A stretch of DNA of 64,000 bases from an uncultured Eubacteriales bacterium (GCA_934456435.1 CAKSHH010000006.1:1-64000); one strand, 5' to 3'. Positions 17,362-26,213 are shown, numbered from the stretch's first letter. Made by a program: numbers and translations. Notes: generated from the letters alone by a model not told the origin.

Positions 17362-19824
17362 TTACTCCGCATTCACCTCGACAGATTCAAATACAAATCC
17401 GTCATCGGTATGCTTGCAGACATATTTGTTGCCCGAAGTGATGTGGCCGTCGAGCATTTCTTCGCTGAGCTTATCCTCAATCTGTGACTGAATTGCACGT
17501 CTGAGCGGTCTTGCGCCGTATACCGGGTCAAAGCCCTCGTCGGCAATTTTCTCAACCGCGCTGTCGTCAAAGTCAAGCTCAATGCCCATGTCATGGACAC
17601 GGTTTTTAAGCGTCTTTAACATTCTGCGCGCGATTTCCTTGATGTCGTCCTTGTTGAGCTGCTCAAATACAATGATGTCGTCAACCCTGTTAAGGAACTC
17701 AGGACGGAAGCACTTTTTCAGCTCGCCCATAACTGCGTCCTTAATTGCGCCCTGACTCATTGTTCCGTTGCTCTCCTCGCCCTTGAAGCCGAGCGCCGCA
17801 TTGCCCTCATTCGTTATCAGCTTTGCGCCGACGTTAGAGGTCATGATGATAATGCAGTTCTTGAAGTCAACCTTTCTGCCCTGAGAATCCGTGAGAACAC
17901 CATCGTCAAGAATCTGAAGCAGCATATTGAATACATCGGGGTGAGCCTTTTCAATCTCGTCGAAAAGAACAACGCTGTACGGTTTACGGCGTACCTTTTC
18001 GGTGAGCTGACCACCCTCGTCATATCCGACATAGCCCGGAGGCGAACCAACAAGCTTGGAGACTGTGTGCTTCTCCATGAACTCGGACATATCAAGCCTT
18101 ATCATTGCGCTCTCATCGCCGAAAAGTGTTGCGGCAAGAGTCTTGCAAAGCTCGGTTTTACCGACACCCGTGGGACCGAGGAAGATGAACGAACCTGTCG
18201 GTCTGTTCGGGTCTTTAAGTCCTACCCTGCCGCGGCGGATAGCCTTTGCAACCGCTGAAACAGCCTGATCCTGTCCGACGATTCTCCTGTGGAGCTCCTC
18301 CTCCATATTGAGAAGGCGCTGGCTCTCCTCTTCGGTGAGCTGAACAACGGGAATGTGCGTCCACTCAGAAACAATCGCCGCGATTTCGTCGGGAGTTACA
18401 ACACCGTTCGTCTCAGTGTTCTGCTTCTTCCAGTTCTCCTTTGCGTCGGCAAGGTGAGTTTTGACCTCTTTCTCCTCGTCACGCAAAGCTGCCGCGCGTT
18501 CAAAGTCCTGACTGTTTACAGCCGAAGCTTTTTCGGCATTTATACGCTTGATCTTTTCCTCAAGCTCTCTGATATCCTCAGGCGGAGTGTAGGCACGCAG
18601 ACGAACCTTTGAAGCCGCTTCATCAATCAGGTCGATTGCCTTATCGGGCAGGAATCTGTCGCCGATATATCTTGACGACATTTTTACAGCCGCTTCAATA
18701 GCCTCATCGGTAATCTTTACCTTGTGGTGAGCCTCATACTTGTCACGCAGACCCTTGAGAATTTCAACCGCTTCTTCACGGCTCGGTTCACCGACAAGCA
18801 CAGACTGAAAACGACGCTCAAGAGCGGAATCCTTTTCGATGTTCTTTCTATATTCCTCAATCGTCGTTGCGCCGATAACCTGCATTTCTCCTCTTGCAAG
18901 AGCCGGCTTGAGAATGTTTGCGGCGTCAACCGCGCCCTCTGCGGCACCTGCACCAATAAGCGTGTGAACCTCATCAATAAACAGGATTATGTTGCCTGCC
19001 TTTGAAACTTCGTCAATAGCCGACTTGATTCTTTCCTCAAAGTCACCACGGTATTTTGTACCTGCGACCATGCCGGTGAGGTCAAGTGCAACAATTCTCT
19101 TGTCCTTCAAAAGCTCAGGAACCTCGCCCGATGCAATTTTGAGTGCAAGACCCTCGGCGATGGCTGTTTTACCTACGCCGGGTTCACCGATAAGACACGG
19201 ATTGTTCTTCGTCCTACGGCAAAGGATCTGAATAACTCTTTCGATTTCTTTCTGTCTGCCGATAACCGGGTCAATTTTGCCCTGTCTTGCAATTGCAGTC
19301 AGGTCACGTCCGAACTGGTCGAGCGTCGGGGTTTCCGTTTTACCCTTGGACTGAGCCTTTGCCTTGGGGCTTGCTTCGTTCTGCGAAACATTGACATTCT
19401 TCGTGATCTCCTCGGCAATGTCGGAGGCAGAAACATTCATATCCTCAAGAATGTTCATCGCGTAACAACTGTTTTCACGGATAATTGCGATCAAAAGATG
19501 CTCCGTGCCGACATATCCGTGGCCGAGACTTCTTGCGATACTGACCGCGGTTTCGATTATATTTTTGCTTCTCGGAGTAAAATCGTTCGGCGAAAGCACA
19601 GTCGGCGTTCCGATTCCGACGCTGTTTCTGACGGCGGTTTCAACATCGTCCGCCGTAACGTTTCTTGCAGTCAGAGCGGTGTATGCCACGCTGCCCTCAC
19701 TTGTCAGCAAGCCGAGCAGAAGATGCTCGCTGCCAATATATGTGTGGCCGAGATTCTCCGCGTATTCGATTGCGGCGTTGAGCGCCGTATTAGCTTTCTG
19801 AGTAAAGCCTGTAAACTTATACAT
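17362..19824 (-). CDS. clpC: ATP-dependent Clp protease ATP-binding subunit ClpC
   Basis: An 820-residue class I Hsp100. Two Clp_N repeats (about 3-145), AAA-1 with GEPGVGKT (213-220), a middle domain with a UVR-like DFERAAALRDEE motif (about 435), AAA-2 with GPTGVGKT (about 549-556) and the GYVGYDEGGQLTEKVRRKPYS block, and a C-terminal D2-small domain. It unfolds adaptor- or arginine-phosphate-marked substrates for ClpP. Last gene of ctsR-mcsA-mcsB-clpC, separated from mcsB by 186 nt that include a heptad repeat. GGAGAG precedes the ATG. MecA, encoded near 63 kb, is its expected adaptor. Confidence 0.97.
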   Translation of the reverse strand: MYKFTGFTQKANTALNAAIEYAENLGHTYIGSEHLLLGLLTSEGSVAYTALTARNVTADDVETAVRNSVGIGTPTVLSPNDFTPRSKNIIETAVSIARSLGHGYVGTEHLLIAIIRENSCYAMNILEDMNVSASDIAEEITKNVNVSQNEASPKAKAQSKGKTETPTLDQFGRDLTAIARQGKIDPVIGRQKEIERVIQILCRRTKNNPCLIGEPGVGKTAIAEGLALKIASGEVPELLKDKRIVALDLTGMVAGTKYRGDFEERIKSAIDEVSKAGNIILFIDEVHTLIGAGAAEGAVDAANILKPALARGEMQVIGATTIEEYRKNIEKDSALERRFQSVLVGEPSREEAVEILKGLRDKYEAHHKVKITDEAIEAAVKMSSRYIGDRFLPDKAIDLIDEAASKVRLRAYTPPEDIRELEEKIKRINAEKASAVNSQDFERAAALRDEEKEVKTHLADAKENWKKQNTETNGVVTPDEIAAIVSEWTHIPVVQLTEEESQRLLNMEEELHRRIVGQDQAVSAVAKAIRRGRVGLKDPNRPTGSFIFLGPTGVGKTELCKTLAATLFGDESAMIRLDMSEFMEKHTVSKLVGSPPGYVGYDEGGQLTEKVRRKPYSVVLFDEIEKAHPDVFNMLLQILDDGVLTDSQGRKVDFKNCIIIMTSNVGAKLITNEGNAALGFKGEESNGTMSQGAIKDAVMGELKKCFRPEFLNRVDDIIVFEQLNKDDIKEIARRMLKTLKNRVHDMGIELDFDDSAVEKIADEGFDPVYGARPLRRAIQSQIEDKLSEEMLDGHITSGNKYVCKHTDDGFVFESVEVNAE

Positions 19825-19845
19825 AAAAATCTCTCCTTATAGATG

Positions 19846-19880
19846 TTAGACTTTAGACTTTAGATTTTAGACGTTAGACA
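19846..19880. repeat. Five 7-bp tandem repeats in the clpC leader
   Basis: TTAGACT, TTAGACT, TTAGATT, TTAGACG and TTAGACA follow one another without gaps, 22 nt upstream of the clpC start codon (read as GTCTAAA-type units in the mRNA). The unit resembles a degenerate CtsR half-site (GTCAAA) but differs at the core. Its origin and role are unknown. Confidence 0.7.
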
Positions 19881-20010
19881 CCAAACCTATTGCCAACAGT
19901 TTATTCTTTTCAAAACGGGACCCGTCCGCGGCTGCTTTTGCAGCCCGACAAGCCCCGATCACTCAATTTGACTTTAAAAACACGAGGCTTTTAAAAATCC
20001 TTTGTATCTC

Positions 20011-21018
20011 TTATTTGAAAGCTTCCCTGACCCAATCGGCTCTGATGATGTCCCTCTCCTGCGGAGAAAGCTCTCTGCCCTCAAGGGCATTTATCGTCGC
20101 CGGCTGAACCTTGACTGAAAGCTCATTGAGCTTTGTGATATCAAAGCTGACCGTTTTGTTTGAGATACCCATTCTGAGAAGCGATGCAAGCTCCATAAAC
20201 TCATCGCCGCTGAGAACTCTTGCGTTCTGAAGTATTCCCATCGCGCGGAAAACCTTATCCTTTTCAACAGGACTCTCCAAAAGCTTTTCAGCCGCCGCAC
20301 GCTCCTGTGCAACAAGCTGCAATGTAATTGACTGGAGATTGTCAAGCGCGGTCTCCTCGGAAATTCCGAGCGTTATCTGATTGCTGAGCTGATAGATGTC
20401 GCCGCGCGGACTGCTGCCCTCACCGTAAGCGCCGCGGATTACAAGTCCGAGCTTTGATACGGTCGCGGCAAGCTTGCCGATCTGACCGCAGCGGGTCAGC
20501 GCAGGCAGATGAAGCATAACCGACGCTCTCATTGCTGTGCCGAGGTTTGTCGGGCACTGGGTGAGATAACCGATTCTGTCGTCATAAGCATAGTTGAGCT
20601 TGCTTCCGATGATGTTATCAACCTTGTCGGCAACGCTGTACGCTTCCTTGAGTGCAAGACCTGCCATCATGACCTGGAGTCTGATGTGATCCTCCTCGCA
20701 GAGCATAATGCTGATTGCTTCGTCGTCCGTCAGAAGCAGACCGCGTCCGGCTCTGTCGGAAGCAAATTCAGGACTGACGAGGTGACGCTCTGCAAGCGAA
20801 ACCGCCTGTGAACGGCTAAAATCTTTCATCCATGTGAAGCCGAAGCCCCAATGATCGTCGCTGAGCACGGCGTTCTTGATTTCCTCGCAAACCTTTTCTT
20901 TGCCCTTAACGGTAAGGCGGCAGGGGAACGGATAATCTTCAAGGTTTCTTGCAAGGCGCACTCTTGTGCTGATAACTACGTCGCCCTGCTCGCCGTTTTC
21001 GATATACCACTTATTCAT
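20011..21018 (-). CDS. mcsB: Protein-arginine kinase McsB
   Basis: A 335-residue phosphagen-kinase-type enzyme. The N-terminal STRVRLARNLEDYPFP motif, the LLTDDEAISIMLCEEDHIRLQ block and RGAYGEGSSPRGDIYQLSNQ near residue 205 are characteristic. It phosphorylates arginines on proteins, including CtsR, and marks them for ClpCP. Its first 8 nt overlap the end of mcsA, its activator, so the two are translationally coupled. Confidence 0.95.
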   Translation of the reverse strand: MNKWYIENGEQGDVVISTRVRLARNLEDYPFPCRLTVKGKEKVCEEIKNAVLSDDHWGFGFTWMKDFSRSQAVSLAERHLVSPEFASDRAGRGLLLTDDEAISIMLCEEDHIRLQVMMAGLALKEAYSVADKVDNIIGSKLNYAYDDRIGYLTQCPTNLGTAMRASVMLHLPALTRCGQIGKLAATVSKLGLVIRGAYGEGSSPRGDIYQLSNQITLGISEETALDNLQSITLQLVAQERAAAEKLLESPVEKDKVFRAMGILQNARVLSGDEFMELASLLRMGISNKTVSFDITKLNELSVKVQPATINALEGRELSPQERDIIRADWVREAFK

Positions 21019-21523
21019 TATTGCCTGCCTCCATTTCTTTTATTCTGTCTCTGAGGACCGCCGCCTGTTCAAAGTTCTGCTCCTCAACGGCTTTCTGCAT
21101 ATCCTCTTTAAGCTTCATAATCGGGTCAATCTTCGGCGCCGGTTCTTCAACATGGGGAACCATGGTCGCCTGCTTGCCGGTGTGCTTTATTTTACCGTGG
21201 ATCCTCTGCAAACTCGGCAGAAGTTTGTCATAAAACTTTCTGTAACAATCGGCACAGCCGAGCCTGCCGTTTTTGACGATGTCCGTGAAAGTGTACCCGC
21301 ATTTCGGGCACTTTTCCTCGTGAGCCGAGCTGAGCAGCGGCATATCCTCGCCGAGAAGTCCCGAAAAGATATTGCCGAGGTCGAAGCCGAAGCCGGAGAA
21401 AATATCTCCGTAGCCGAGGTGTTCGGCGCAGTCACGGCAAAGGTGCATTTCGGTCGTGTCGCCGTTGACAACACGCTTTACATGAGTAGTAGCTTCATTC
21501 TTTCCGCAATTTTGACACAACAT
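21011..21523 (-). CDS. mcsA: McsA, activator of McsB
   Basis: A 170-residue protein with zinc-binding CxxC pairs (CQNC at 3-6, CRDC near 26, CPKC near 87, CADC near 106) and a C-terminal UVR motif (VEEQNFEQAAVLRDRIKEME) that contacts ClpC. ATG 21523 is chosen because AAAGGA lies 8 nt upstream; an ATG 9 nt earlier overlaps that site. Second gene of the ctsR operon. It stimulates McsB kinase activity and senses thiol stress. Confidence 0.94.
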   Translation of the reverse strand: MLCQNCGKNEATTHVKRVVNGDTTEMHLCRDCAEHLGYGDIFSGFGFDLGNIFSGLLGEDMPLLSSAHEEKCPKCGYTFTDIVKNGRLGCADCYRKFYDKLLPSLQRIHGKIKHTGKQATMVPHVEEPAPKIDPIMKLKEDMQKAVEEQNFEQAAVLRDRIKEMEAGNNE

Positions 21524-21542
21524 ATAAATCATCCTTTCGTGG

Positions 21543-21992
21543 TTACTGATTTGATAAAAGCATTTGCTTGAATATTGATGCCCTGACTTTGTCTCTCAGA
21601 TCTGCGGGAACCTCACGCAGGCATCTCTCGCCGGTTGCCGCAAGCATAAGCTTTGAAATTTCCGGAGATAAAATGTTCTGATAATTCAGATTATATATAT
21701 GCGCTTTACAGCTTGCCTCATCAATTGAATCACCGATCGAATTAACAACGTGCATAAGCATTGCCGTTTTGCTGTCGTATTTCGCTCTGGTTATCTTGAT
21801 GTAGCCGCCGCCTCCGCGTCTGCTTTCTACGATATATCCCTGTTCGGGAGTAAACCTTGAGGATATGACGTAATTTATCTGACTGGGAACACAGCCGAGG
21901 TGCTGAGCCATCTCGTTTCTTTGAATCTCCGTTTCTCCGTCGTCGCTGAGCATATCGAGTATCAGTTTGGCGATCTCATTGCTCATACTCAT
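21543..21992 (-). CDS. ctsR: Transcriptional repressor CtsR
   Basis: A 149-residue protein. Winged HTH with RNEMAQHLGCVPSQINYVI and the glycine-rich wing RRGGGGYIKI (about 60-69), the heat-sensing loop of CtsR, followed by the C-terminal dimer domain. ATG 21992 follows AAGGAG at 8 nt; a longer in-frame start at 22037 lies inside the CtsR boxes and is rejected. It represses its own operon through boxes at 22011-22089 and is inactivated on heat or by McsB/McsA. Confidence 0.95.
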   Translation of the reverse strand: MSMSNEIAKLILDMLSDDGETEIQRNEMAQHLGCVPSQINYVISSRFTPEQGYIVESRRGGGGYIKITRAKYDSKTAMLMHVVNSIGDSIDEASCKAHIYNLNYQNILSPEISKLMLAATGERCLREVPADLRDKVRASIFKQMLLSNQ

Positions 21993-22010
21993 ATCATCAT
22001 CTCCTTTGAC

Positions 22011-22089
22011 TTTGACTTTCTTTGACCTTTTTGACAAGTCAAATTATAGACCTTCTTTGACCTTTTGTCAAAAGTCAGGAAAGGTCAAA
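22011..22089 (-). promoter_or_regulatory. CtsR-controlled promoter with three CtsR boxes
   Basis: The minus-strand promoter is TTGACA (22071-22066), a 17-nt spacer and TATAAT (22048-22043). The CtsR consensus is two GGTCAAA-type heptads 3 nt apart. A perfect box (GGTCAAA-GAA-AGTCAAA) occupies 22027-22011 downstream of the -10. An imperfect one (22062-22046) fills the promoter spacer. A third, imperfect and on the opposite strand, is at 22073-22089. A TTTGAC-AA-GTCAAA palindrome lies at 22030-22043. This gives the operon classical CtsR autoregulation. Confidence 0.9.
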
Positions 22090-22203
22090 ACTCAATTTTC
22101 TTTGCCCGATTTTTAAAAATAATTCTTGCAATCTCTTTTTTCCTAATTTTTTCTTTTATTTTCTCACGTTATCTCACTTTTTGTGGATTTTCTAAAAATT
22201 TTT

Positions 22204-22269
22204 CAAAAAAATATAGGGCTGTCACATTTGATGCAGAAGATGCTTTCCGCAAATGTGACAACCCTATAT
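22204..22269 (-). terminator. Terminator of the anchored protein gene
   Basis: ATATAGGG-CTGTCACATTTG (22211-22230) pairs with CAAATGTGACA-ACCCTATAT (22250-22269). On the minus strand the hairpin is followed by a seven-T run (22210-22204). Confidence 0.8.
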
Positions 22270-22279
22270 AATTATTCTT

Positions 22280-23254
22280 TTAGAATGACATTGAGTGGGT
22301 ACATACCCATTCGCCGTGAGCCGACGCCGTTATCGTTGTGCCCTTGAACACAGCCGCCGTAACAACACCCGTACCGTTTGAAACTGTGAGGGGCATATCA
22401 ACGCGAACGCTGTTTACCCTGCCCGCGCCGTCAATCGTCGCCGTGAGAGTTGTTCCCGGATAGGCGAACGTGGCGGCAGTTATGTCCGCAAAGCCGTTAA
22501 GAGCCTTTGTGACCTCGCTGACATCAAGCGGCCATGCACATGCCGCGTTATGCGGAGGCATTGTGTTGTAGTTACAGCTCTCGGCAACAAGAGTTATGAC
22601 GACCTTGTAGCCTGCTCCGTTTTTGCTGATGCTTGCTCTCTTCGCTCCGTTCGCGGTGAGGTTTGCAGGAAGAACGAATTTTGAAGCGGACGTTCCGTCG
22701 GAAGCCACTCCCCTGGAGAATGTTTTTGAATCCTCTGTCGCCTTCTGGTTGCTTGAAGCGAGCTTGTTGGCAATGCCCGTAATAGTCTTGTTTGTTTCAC
22801 CGCCGTTGATTGTAACCGAATCAACGCCGATCGTTACCTTTTCGGTCTTTTTATCGGTCATCTTCGCCTGAGAATAGGAATTTCTCAGACAGGTATTGTA
22901 GTAAGCAATGATCTGAGCCTTGTCGTAGTTGAGAACGGCAGACGACTGCTGAGCACTTCCGCTCGGAGTGACGGTGTTGGAGCCCTGAGAATTGGGGTTG
23001 ATTACCGTGCTTCCGCCCGGCTGAGTAACCACCTGACCGTTGGCGTTTGTAACATTGGTGCCCGTCTGACCGGTACCCTGATTTCCCGCCGACGGATTCT
23101 CATCTCCGTTTTGGTCGACATATCCCTGATTGCCTGATGTTGAATCCACGCTCTTTGTCAGTTTATCAAGCGCAATGTTCCAAGCCGTGCAGAGTACGGC
23201 AACGCATATCATCACAGATATTACAACGGTAAATATTTTCCAGCTTCTGTTCAT
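22280..23254 (-). CDS. Membrane-anchored extracytoplasmic protein of unknown function
   Basis: A 324-residue protein. One N-terminal helix (about 7-28), then a low-complexity Gly/Asn/Thr/Gln linker (about 35-105) and a folded domain of about 215 residues starting NYDKAQIIAYYNTCLRNSYS. No catalytic motif is recognised. The next gene downstream on the same strand upstream of it in order (23322-24104) encodes a lipoprotein that aligns with this domain block by block, including the final aromatic Phe, so the two look like paralogues exposed outside the membrane. A strong terminator follows. Confidence 0.8.
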   Translation of the reverse strand: MNRSWKIFTVVISVMICVAVLCTAWNIALDKLTKSVDSTSGNQGYVDQNGDENPSAGNQGTGQTGTNVTNANGQVVTQPGGSTVINPNSQGSNTVTPSGSAQQSSAVLNYDKAQIIAYYNTCLRNSYSQAKMTDKKTEKVTIGVDSVTINGGETNKTITGIANKLASSNQKATEDSKTFSRGVASDGTSASKFVLPANLTANGAKRASISKNGAGYKVVITLVAESCNYNTMPPHNAACAWPLDVSEVTKALNGFADITAATFAYPGTTLTATIDGAGRVNSVRVDMPLTVSNGTGVVTAAVFKGTTITASAHGEWVCTHSMSF

Positions 23255-23321
23255 TGTTTACACTCTCCCGAATAAGAATCAATTTATTTTATCATATCTC
23301 AGCGATAATTTCCACACATTT

Positions 23322-24104
23322 TTAAAATAATCCGAAATTTGTATATTCTACCTTTGTCTGTGCGGCTCCGCTGACTGTGCCGCCCTTGAGTTTAACCAGC
23401 GTAACGCCGGAAAGGCTGAATCTTTCCGTGTAGCTGACTGTCAGCGACATAAGACTGCTGTCGTCGGCGCTGATTCTTGCAACGATCTTTATACTGTCGG
23501 CGGAAATACTGACCGACGACGCGGACGACTTGAACTCGCCGAGCGAAGCATTGACGTCGTCAACGCTGACAAAATCGCCGCCGAGGTTACAAAGAACACC
23601 GCTTTCGGCTGTCGGATTCGTCTCCCCTGCCAGCTCAGCCGTAACTATAACCGTATTGCCGTCCTGCTTCGCCGTGATTGAAGTAATGCCGTCCTGCAAT
23701 ATCGGTCCTTTCACGAAATTGTCCGCAAAAAGATTCTTGTCCGCCTTGTAATCGAAATCCGCCGTTATGTCCTTTTCTCCGAAAATCGACGCAAAGGCAT
23801 CCGACGCATTTGACGCGGAGGAAAGACTGCCGAGACTGATTGAATCCGCCGTGCATTTAACAGCCTTTTTATAGGTGTAGCAATAGCTGTCAACGTAATT
23901 CAATGCCGCATTGAGCATATCGACAAGCTCGGATTTTTCCGTCGGAATGTTTACGATTTTCACCGTTTCGGAGGTGACAGATTTTTCCGGCGCCGAGGTA
24001 GGAGTTTTGCTTTCGTCCCCCTTTTTTCCCTTGCAGGACGGGAGCGCCGCCAAAACAGCGGCGATAACGCAGAACGAGATTATATTTATAATTCTTTTAT
24101 TCAT
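23322..24104 (-). CDS. Predicted lipoprotein, paralogue of the anchored protein beside it
   Basis: A 260-residue protein with a lipoprotein signal: hydrophobic stretch to residue about 23 and a lipobox LPSC, so Cys24 would be acylated. The mature domain begins near LVDMLNAALNYVDSY and follows the same order of blocks as the protein encoded at 22280-23254: an N-terminal helix, a TVIVTAELAGE-type strand, DVNASLGEF, SIKIVARISADDSSL and a C-terminal strand ending in Phe. Function unknown. It lies 67 nt upstream of that gene and is probably co-transcribed with it. Confidence 0.82.
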   Translation of the reverse strand: MNKRIINIISFCVIAAVLAALPSCKGKKGDESKTPTSAPEKSVTSETVKIVNIPTEKSELVDMLNAALNYVDSYCYTYKKAVKCTADSISLGSLSSASNASDAFASIFGEKDITADFDYKADKNLFADNFVKGPILQDGITSITAKQDGNTVIVTAELAGETNPTAESGVLCNLGGDFVSVDDVNASLGEFKSSASSVSISADSIKIVARISADDSSLMSLTVSYTERFSLSGVTLVKLKGGTVSGAAQTKVEYTNFGLF

Positions 24105-24175
24105 TTTACCACCATAAATAAGATTAACTTATCACACTCGGTTTGTCAAGAAAATGTTTTGTTATTACAATATTA

Positions 24176-24213
24176 AAGCGCTGCATCCTACGGTTGTAAA
24201 ATGCAGCGTTGCT
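24176..24213 (-). terminator. Putative terminator of the CNNM/CorC gene
   Basis: On the minus strand AACGCTGCAT and ATGCAGCGCT form a stem around about 14 nt, followed by TTTAATATT. The T-run is short, so termination is plausible but not certain. Confidence 0.5.
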
Positions 24214-24220
24214 CTTATAT

Positions 24221-25600
24221 TTATTCTTTATCTTTTTTCGACGATTCTTTTTTATCCTCGTCCTCGTCGTCCTTTTCCTCAACGGGAAGTATCTCGACCT
24301 TGACCTTTTCGATTCGTCTGTTCTCAACCTCAAGAACCGTGAACCTTATGTTCTCAAACATAACCTCGCTGTGTTCGCCCTCTTTGGGAAGATATCCGAG
24401 CTGGCTGATAATATAGCCGGCTATTGTATCGTAATCACCGTCGGGCAGATCCTTGCCGATGATTTCATCAAGCTCGTCAATGTCAGTCAAGCCGTCAATA
24501 GTAAAGGTGGTTTCGTTAATCTTTGAGATTTCCTCTTCTTCGTCGTCGTATTCGTCCTGAATGTTGCCGACGATCGCCTCAACGATATCCTCAAGGGTGA
24601 CGATTCCGGCTGTTCCGCCGTATTCATCGACAACAACAGCCATCTGCGTGTGGTTGCTTGTCATTTCCTTGAAAAGATCGCCGCAGCTCTTTGATTCCGG
24701 AACATACATCGGAGTACGCATGATCTTTCTCATCGCGTGCTTCGGCAGATCCGTTCCTATATATCTGAGCAGGTCCTTAACATAGATGATTCCGATTATG
24801 TTGTCGGGGTCATCGTCAAACACGGGTATTCTCGAATATCCGGATTCAATCGCAGTCTTGACAACGTCCATTATCGGGTCATTGACATCGACCGCCGTCA
24901 TATCGGTTCTGTGGGTCATAATATCCCCTGCGTCGAGATCATCAAACTCAAAAATATTGTTGATCATCTCTTTCTGAACATCCTCAATAACACCTTTCTC
25001 TCCGCCTACGTCAACCATCATTCGGATTTCTTCCTCTGTGAGAGTTTCCTCATCAGCGTGCGGATTGTAGCCGAGGAGACGGACAACCGCATTCGTGGAA
25101 ACGGAAAGAACCTTGACAAACGGAGCGAAAACCTTGGAGAAGAAAAGCAAGATGCCGACAACTCTGAAAGAGATTTTTTCGGGAGCCTGCATAGCAATTT
25201 TCTTTGGAGTCAGCTCGCCTAAAACAAGAGAAAAATACGACATAATAATGGTGATGAGAACGATTGATATGCCGCTGACAACGCTTGCACCGAGAGTTTT
25301 GTATAGCGCCGTGCCCTCAAGAGCGCGCACTATCATATCCGCAAAGGTCTGCGATGCGCTCGCCGAGGTCAGGAATCCCGCAAGAGTAACACCAATCTGT
25401 ATCGTAGAAAGGAACTTGCTTGAGTTTTCCGTCAGTTTAACGACCTGCTTGGCTTTCTTGTGGCCGTCCTCCGCCATTTTTTCAATTTTGTTGTCATTGA
25501 GGGATATTACCGCTATTTCACTCATTGCAAAGAATGCATTGACTAAAATAAGAACTAAAAGTAAAATAAGCTTGAGAATAATCCCGCCCGGGTCATCCAT
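24221..25600 (-). CDS. CNNM/CorC-type transporter (DUF21, CBS pair, CorC_HlyC domain)
   Basis: A 459-residue protein. DUF21 membrane domain (about 1-190, four helices, with SEIAVISLNDNKIEKMA and GVTLAGFLTSASAS), two CBS motifs (about 205-330: IMTHRTDMTAVD, SGYSRIPVFDDDPDNIIGIIYVKDLL), and a C-terminal CorC_HlyC domain (DEYGGTAGIVTLEDIVEAIVGNIQDEYD). A strongly acidic-basic tail of Asp/Glu/Lys ends it. The family exports or senses Mg2+ and related ions; older names call it hemolysin. Substrate is not determinable here. Start ATG 25600 follows AAAGGAG. Confidence 0.9.
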   Translation of the reverse strand: MDDPGGIILKLILLLVLILVNAFFAMSEIAVISLNDNKIEKMAEDGHKKAKQVVKLTENSSKFLSTIQIGVTLAGFLTSASASQTFADMIVRALEGTALYKTLGASVVSGISIVLITIIMSYFSLVLGELTPKKIAMQAPEKISFRVVGILLFFSKVFAPFVKVLSVSTNAVVRLLGYNPHADEETLTEEEIRMMVDVGGEKGVIEDVQKEMINNIFEFDDLDAGDIMTHRTDMTAVDVNDPIMDVVKTAIESGYSRIPVFDDDPDNIIGIIYVKDLLRYIGTDLPKHAMRKIMRTPMYVPESKSCGDLFKEMTSNHTQMAVVVDEYGGTAGIVTLEDIVEAIVGNIQDEYDDEEEEISKINETTFTIDGLTDIDELDEIIGKDLPDGDYDTIAGYIISQLGYLPKEGEHSEVMFENIRFTVLEVENRRIEKVKVEILPVEEKDDEDEDKKESSKKDKE

Positions 25601-25850
25601 TGTGGACTAACTCCTTTCATGTTAAAAAATTTTAGTTATTATATCACATAATACATATTTAGTCAACTATAATCATTTTATCCTTGTAAAATGGATTATA
25701 TTTAATAAGTTTATGCTTACAAAAGTTGCAAGCAGCATTTTAAAGTCCGGATTATTAGCATTATACCCAGTCGTAGCAGAGATTACAAACAAAATCTTGA
25801 ATGTTTCAAAAAGCGGAGAGCTTAAACAAGTCCTCCTAATTTTATATGAA

Positions 25851-26048
25851 TCAATACCATATCCAACCAAAGAAAATACATGTTTTGACCCATTGCCAAG
25901 CAGTAAGAGATACGCTTACTTTGCAAGTATCCTTTACAACATTGCCGAATTGGTCTGTAACCTCGCACGTTATTGTTGTTGTGCCTTTTCCACGCTTGGT
26001 TGCCGTTACCGTTCCGAACCGATCTACCGTTGCGATCTCGTCATCGGA
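25851..26048 (-). pseudogene. C-terminal remnant of a Big_2 (Ig-like) surface protein
   Basis: Read on the minus strand, about 66 codons before a TGA at 25853-25851 give a recognisable Big_2 repeat (DDEIATVDRFGTVTA, then GTTTITCEVTDQFGNVVKDT) and end in AWQW-x(7)-FGWIWY. The aromatic WWQW/FGWxWY tail is a pattern I associate with C-termini of clostridial Big_2 surface proteins. No start codon or earlier repeats are present, because sequence to the right turns into an unrelated fragment. The stretch 25713-25850 beside it carries nothing I recognise. Confidence 0.65.
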
Positions 26049-26213
26049 TTTGTTTCCGAAGAGTTTTTGCAGGAGAATAACAATATCTGCACGATCGACC
26101 TTAAAGAAAAAATCCTGGAGCGAAGCGTCGTTTTGATAAAAAGAAAAGATCAGTCGCTCAGCATGGCATCAAAAGAGCTCGAACGAATGATCCTGGAACA
26201 GAAAAGTATATAA
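26037..26213 (+). pseudogene. C-terminal remnant of a LysR-type regulator
   Basis: Plus-strand codons from about 26037 to the stop at 26213 read IGFVSEEFL, then ICTIDLKEKILERSVVLIKR and KDQSLSMASKELERMI. This matches the last part of a LysR substrate-binding domain (basic-residue strand, then LSxAAKEF-type final helix). The open frame extends left to an ATG at 25713, but that part is antisense to the Big_2 remnant and unlike LysR, so no intact protein is expected. It appears that two gene ends were joined by deletion. The LysR call is moderately sure. Confidence 0.5.

Noticed and set aside
19915..19945. Terminator between mcsB and clpC
   Set aside because: GGCTGC-TTTT-GCAGCC and ACGGG-A-CCCGT hairpins exist but have no proper T-run on the minus strand; clpC is expected to be read through.
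26040..26125. Minus-strand reading with a dockerin-like KVDRADIVILLQKLFG
   Set aside because: It lacks the calcium-loop DxNxDG before it, and the opposite strand over the same bases reads as a LysR C-terminus with natural composition. The dockerin look is likely chance.
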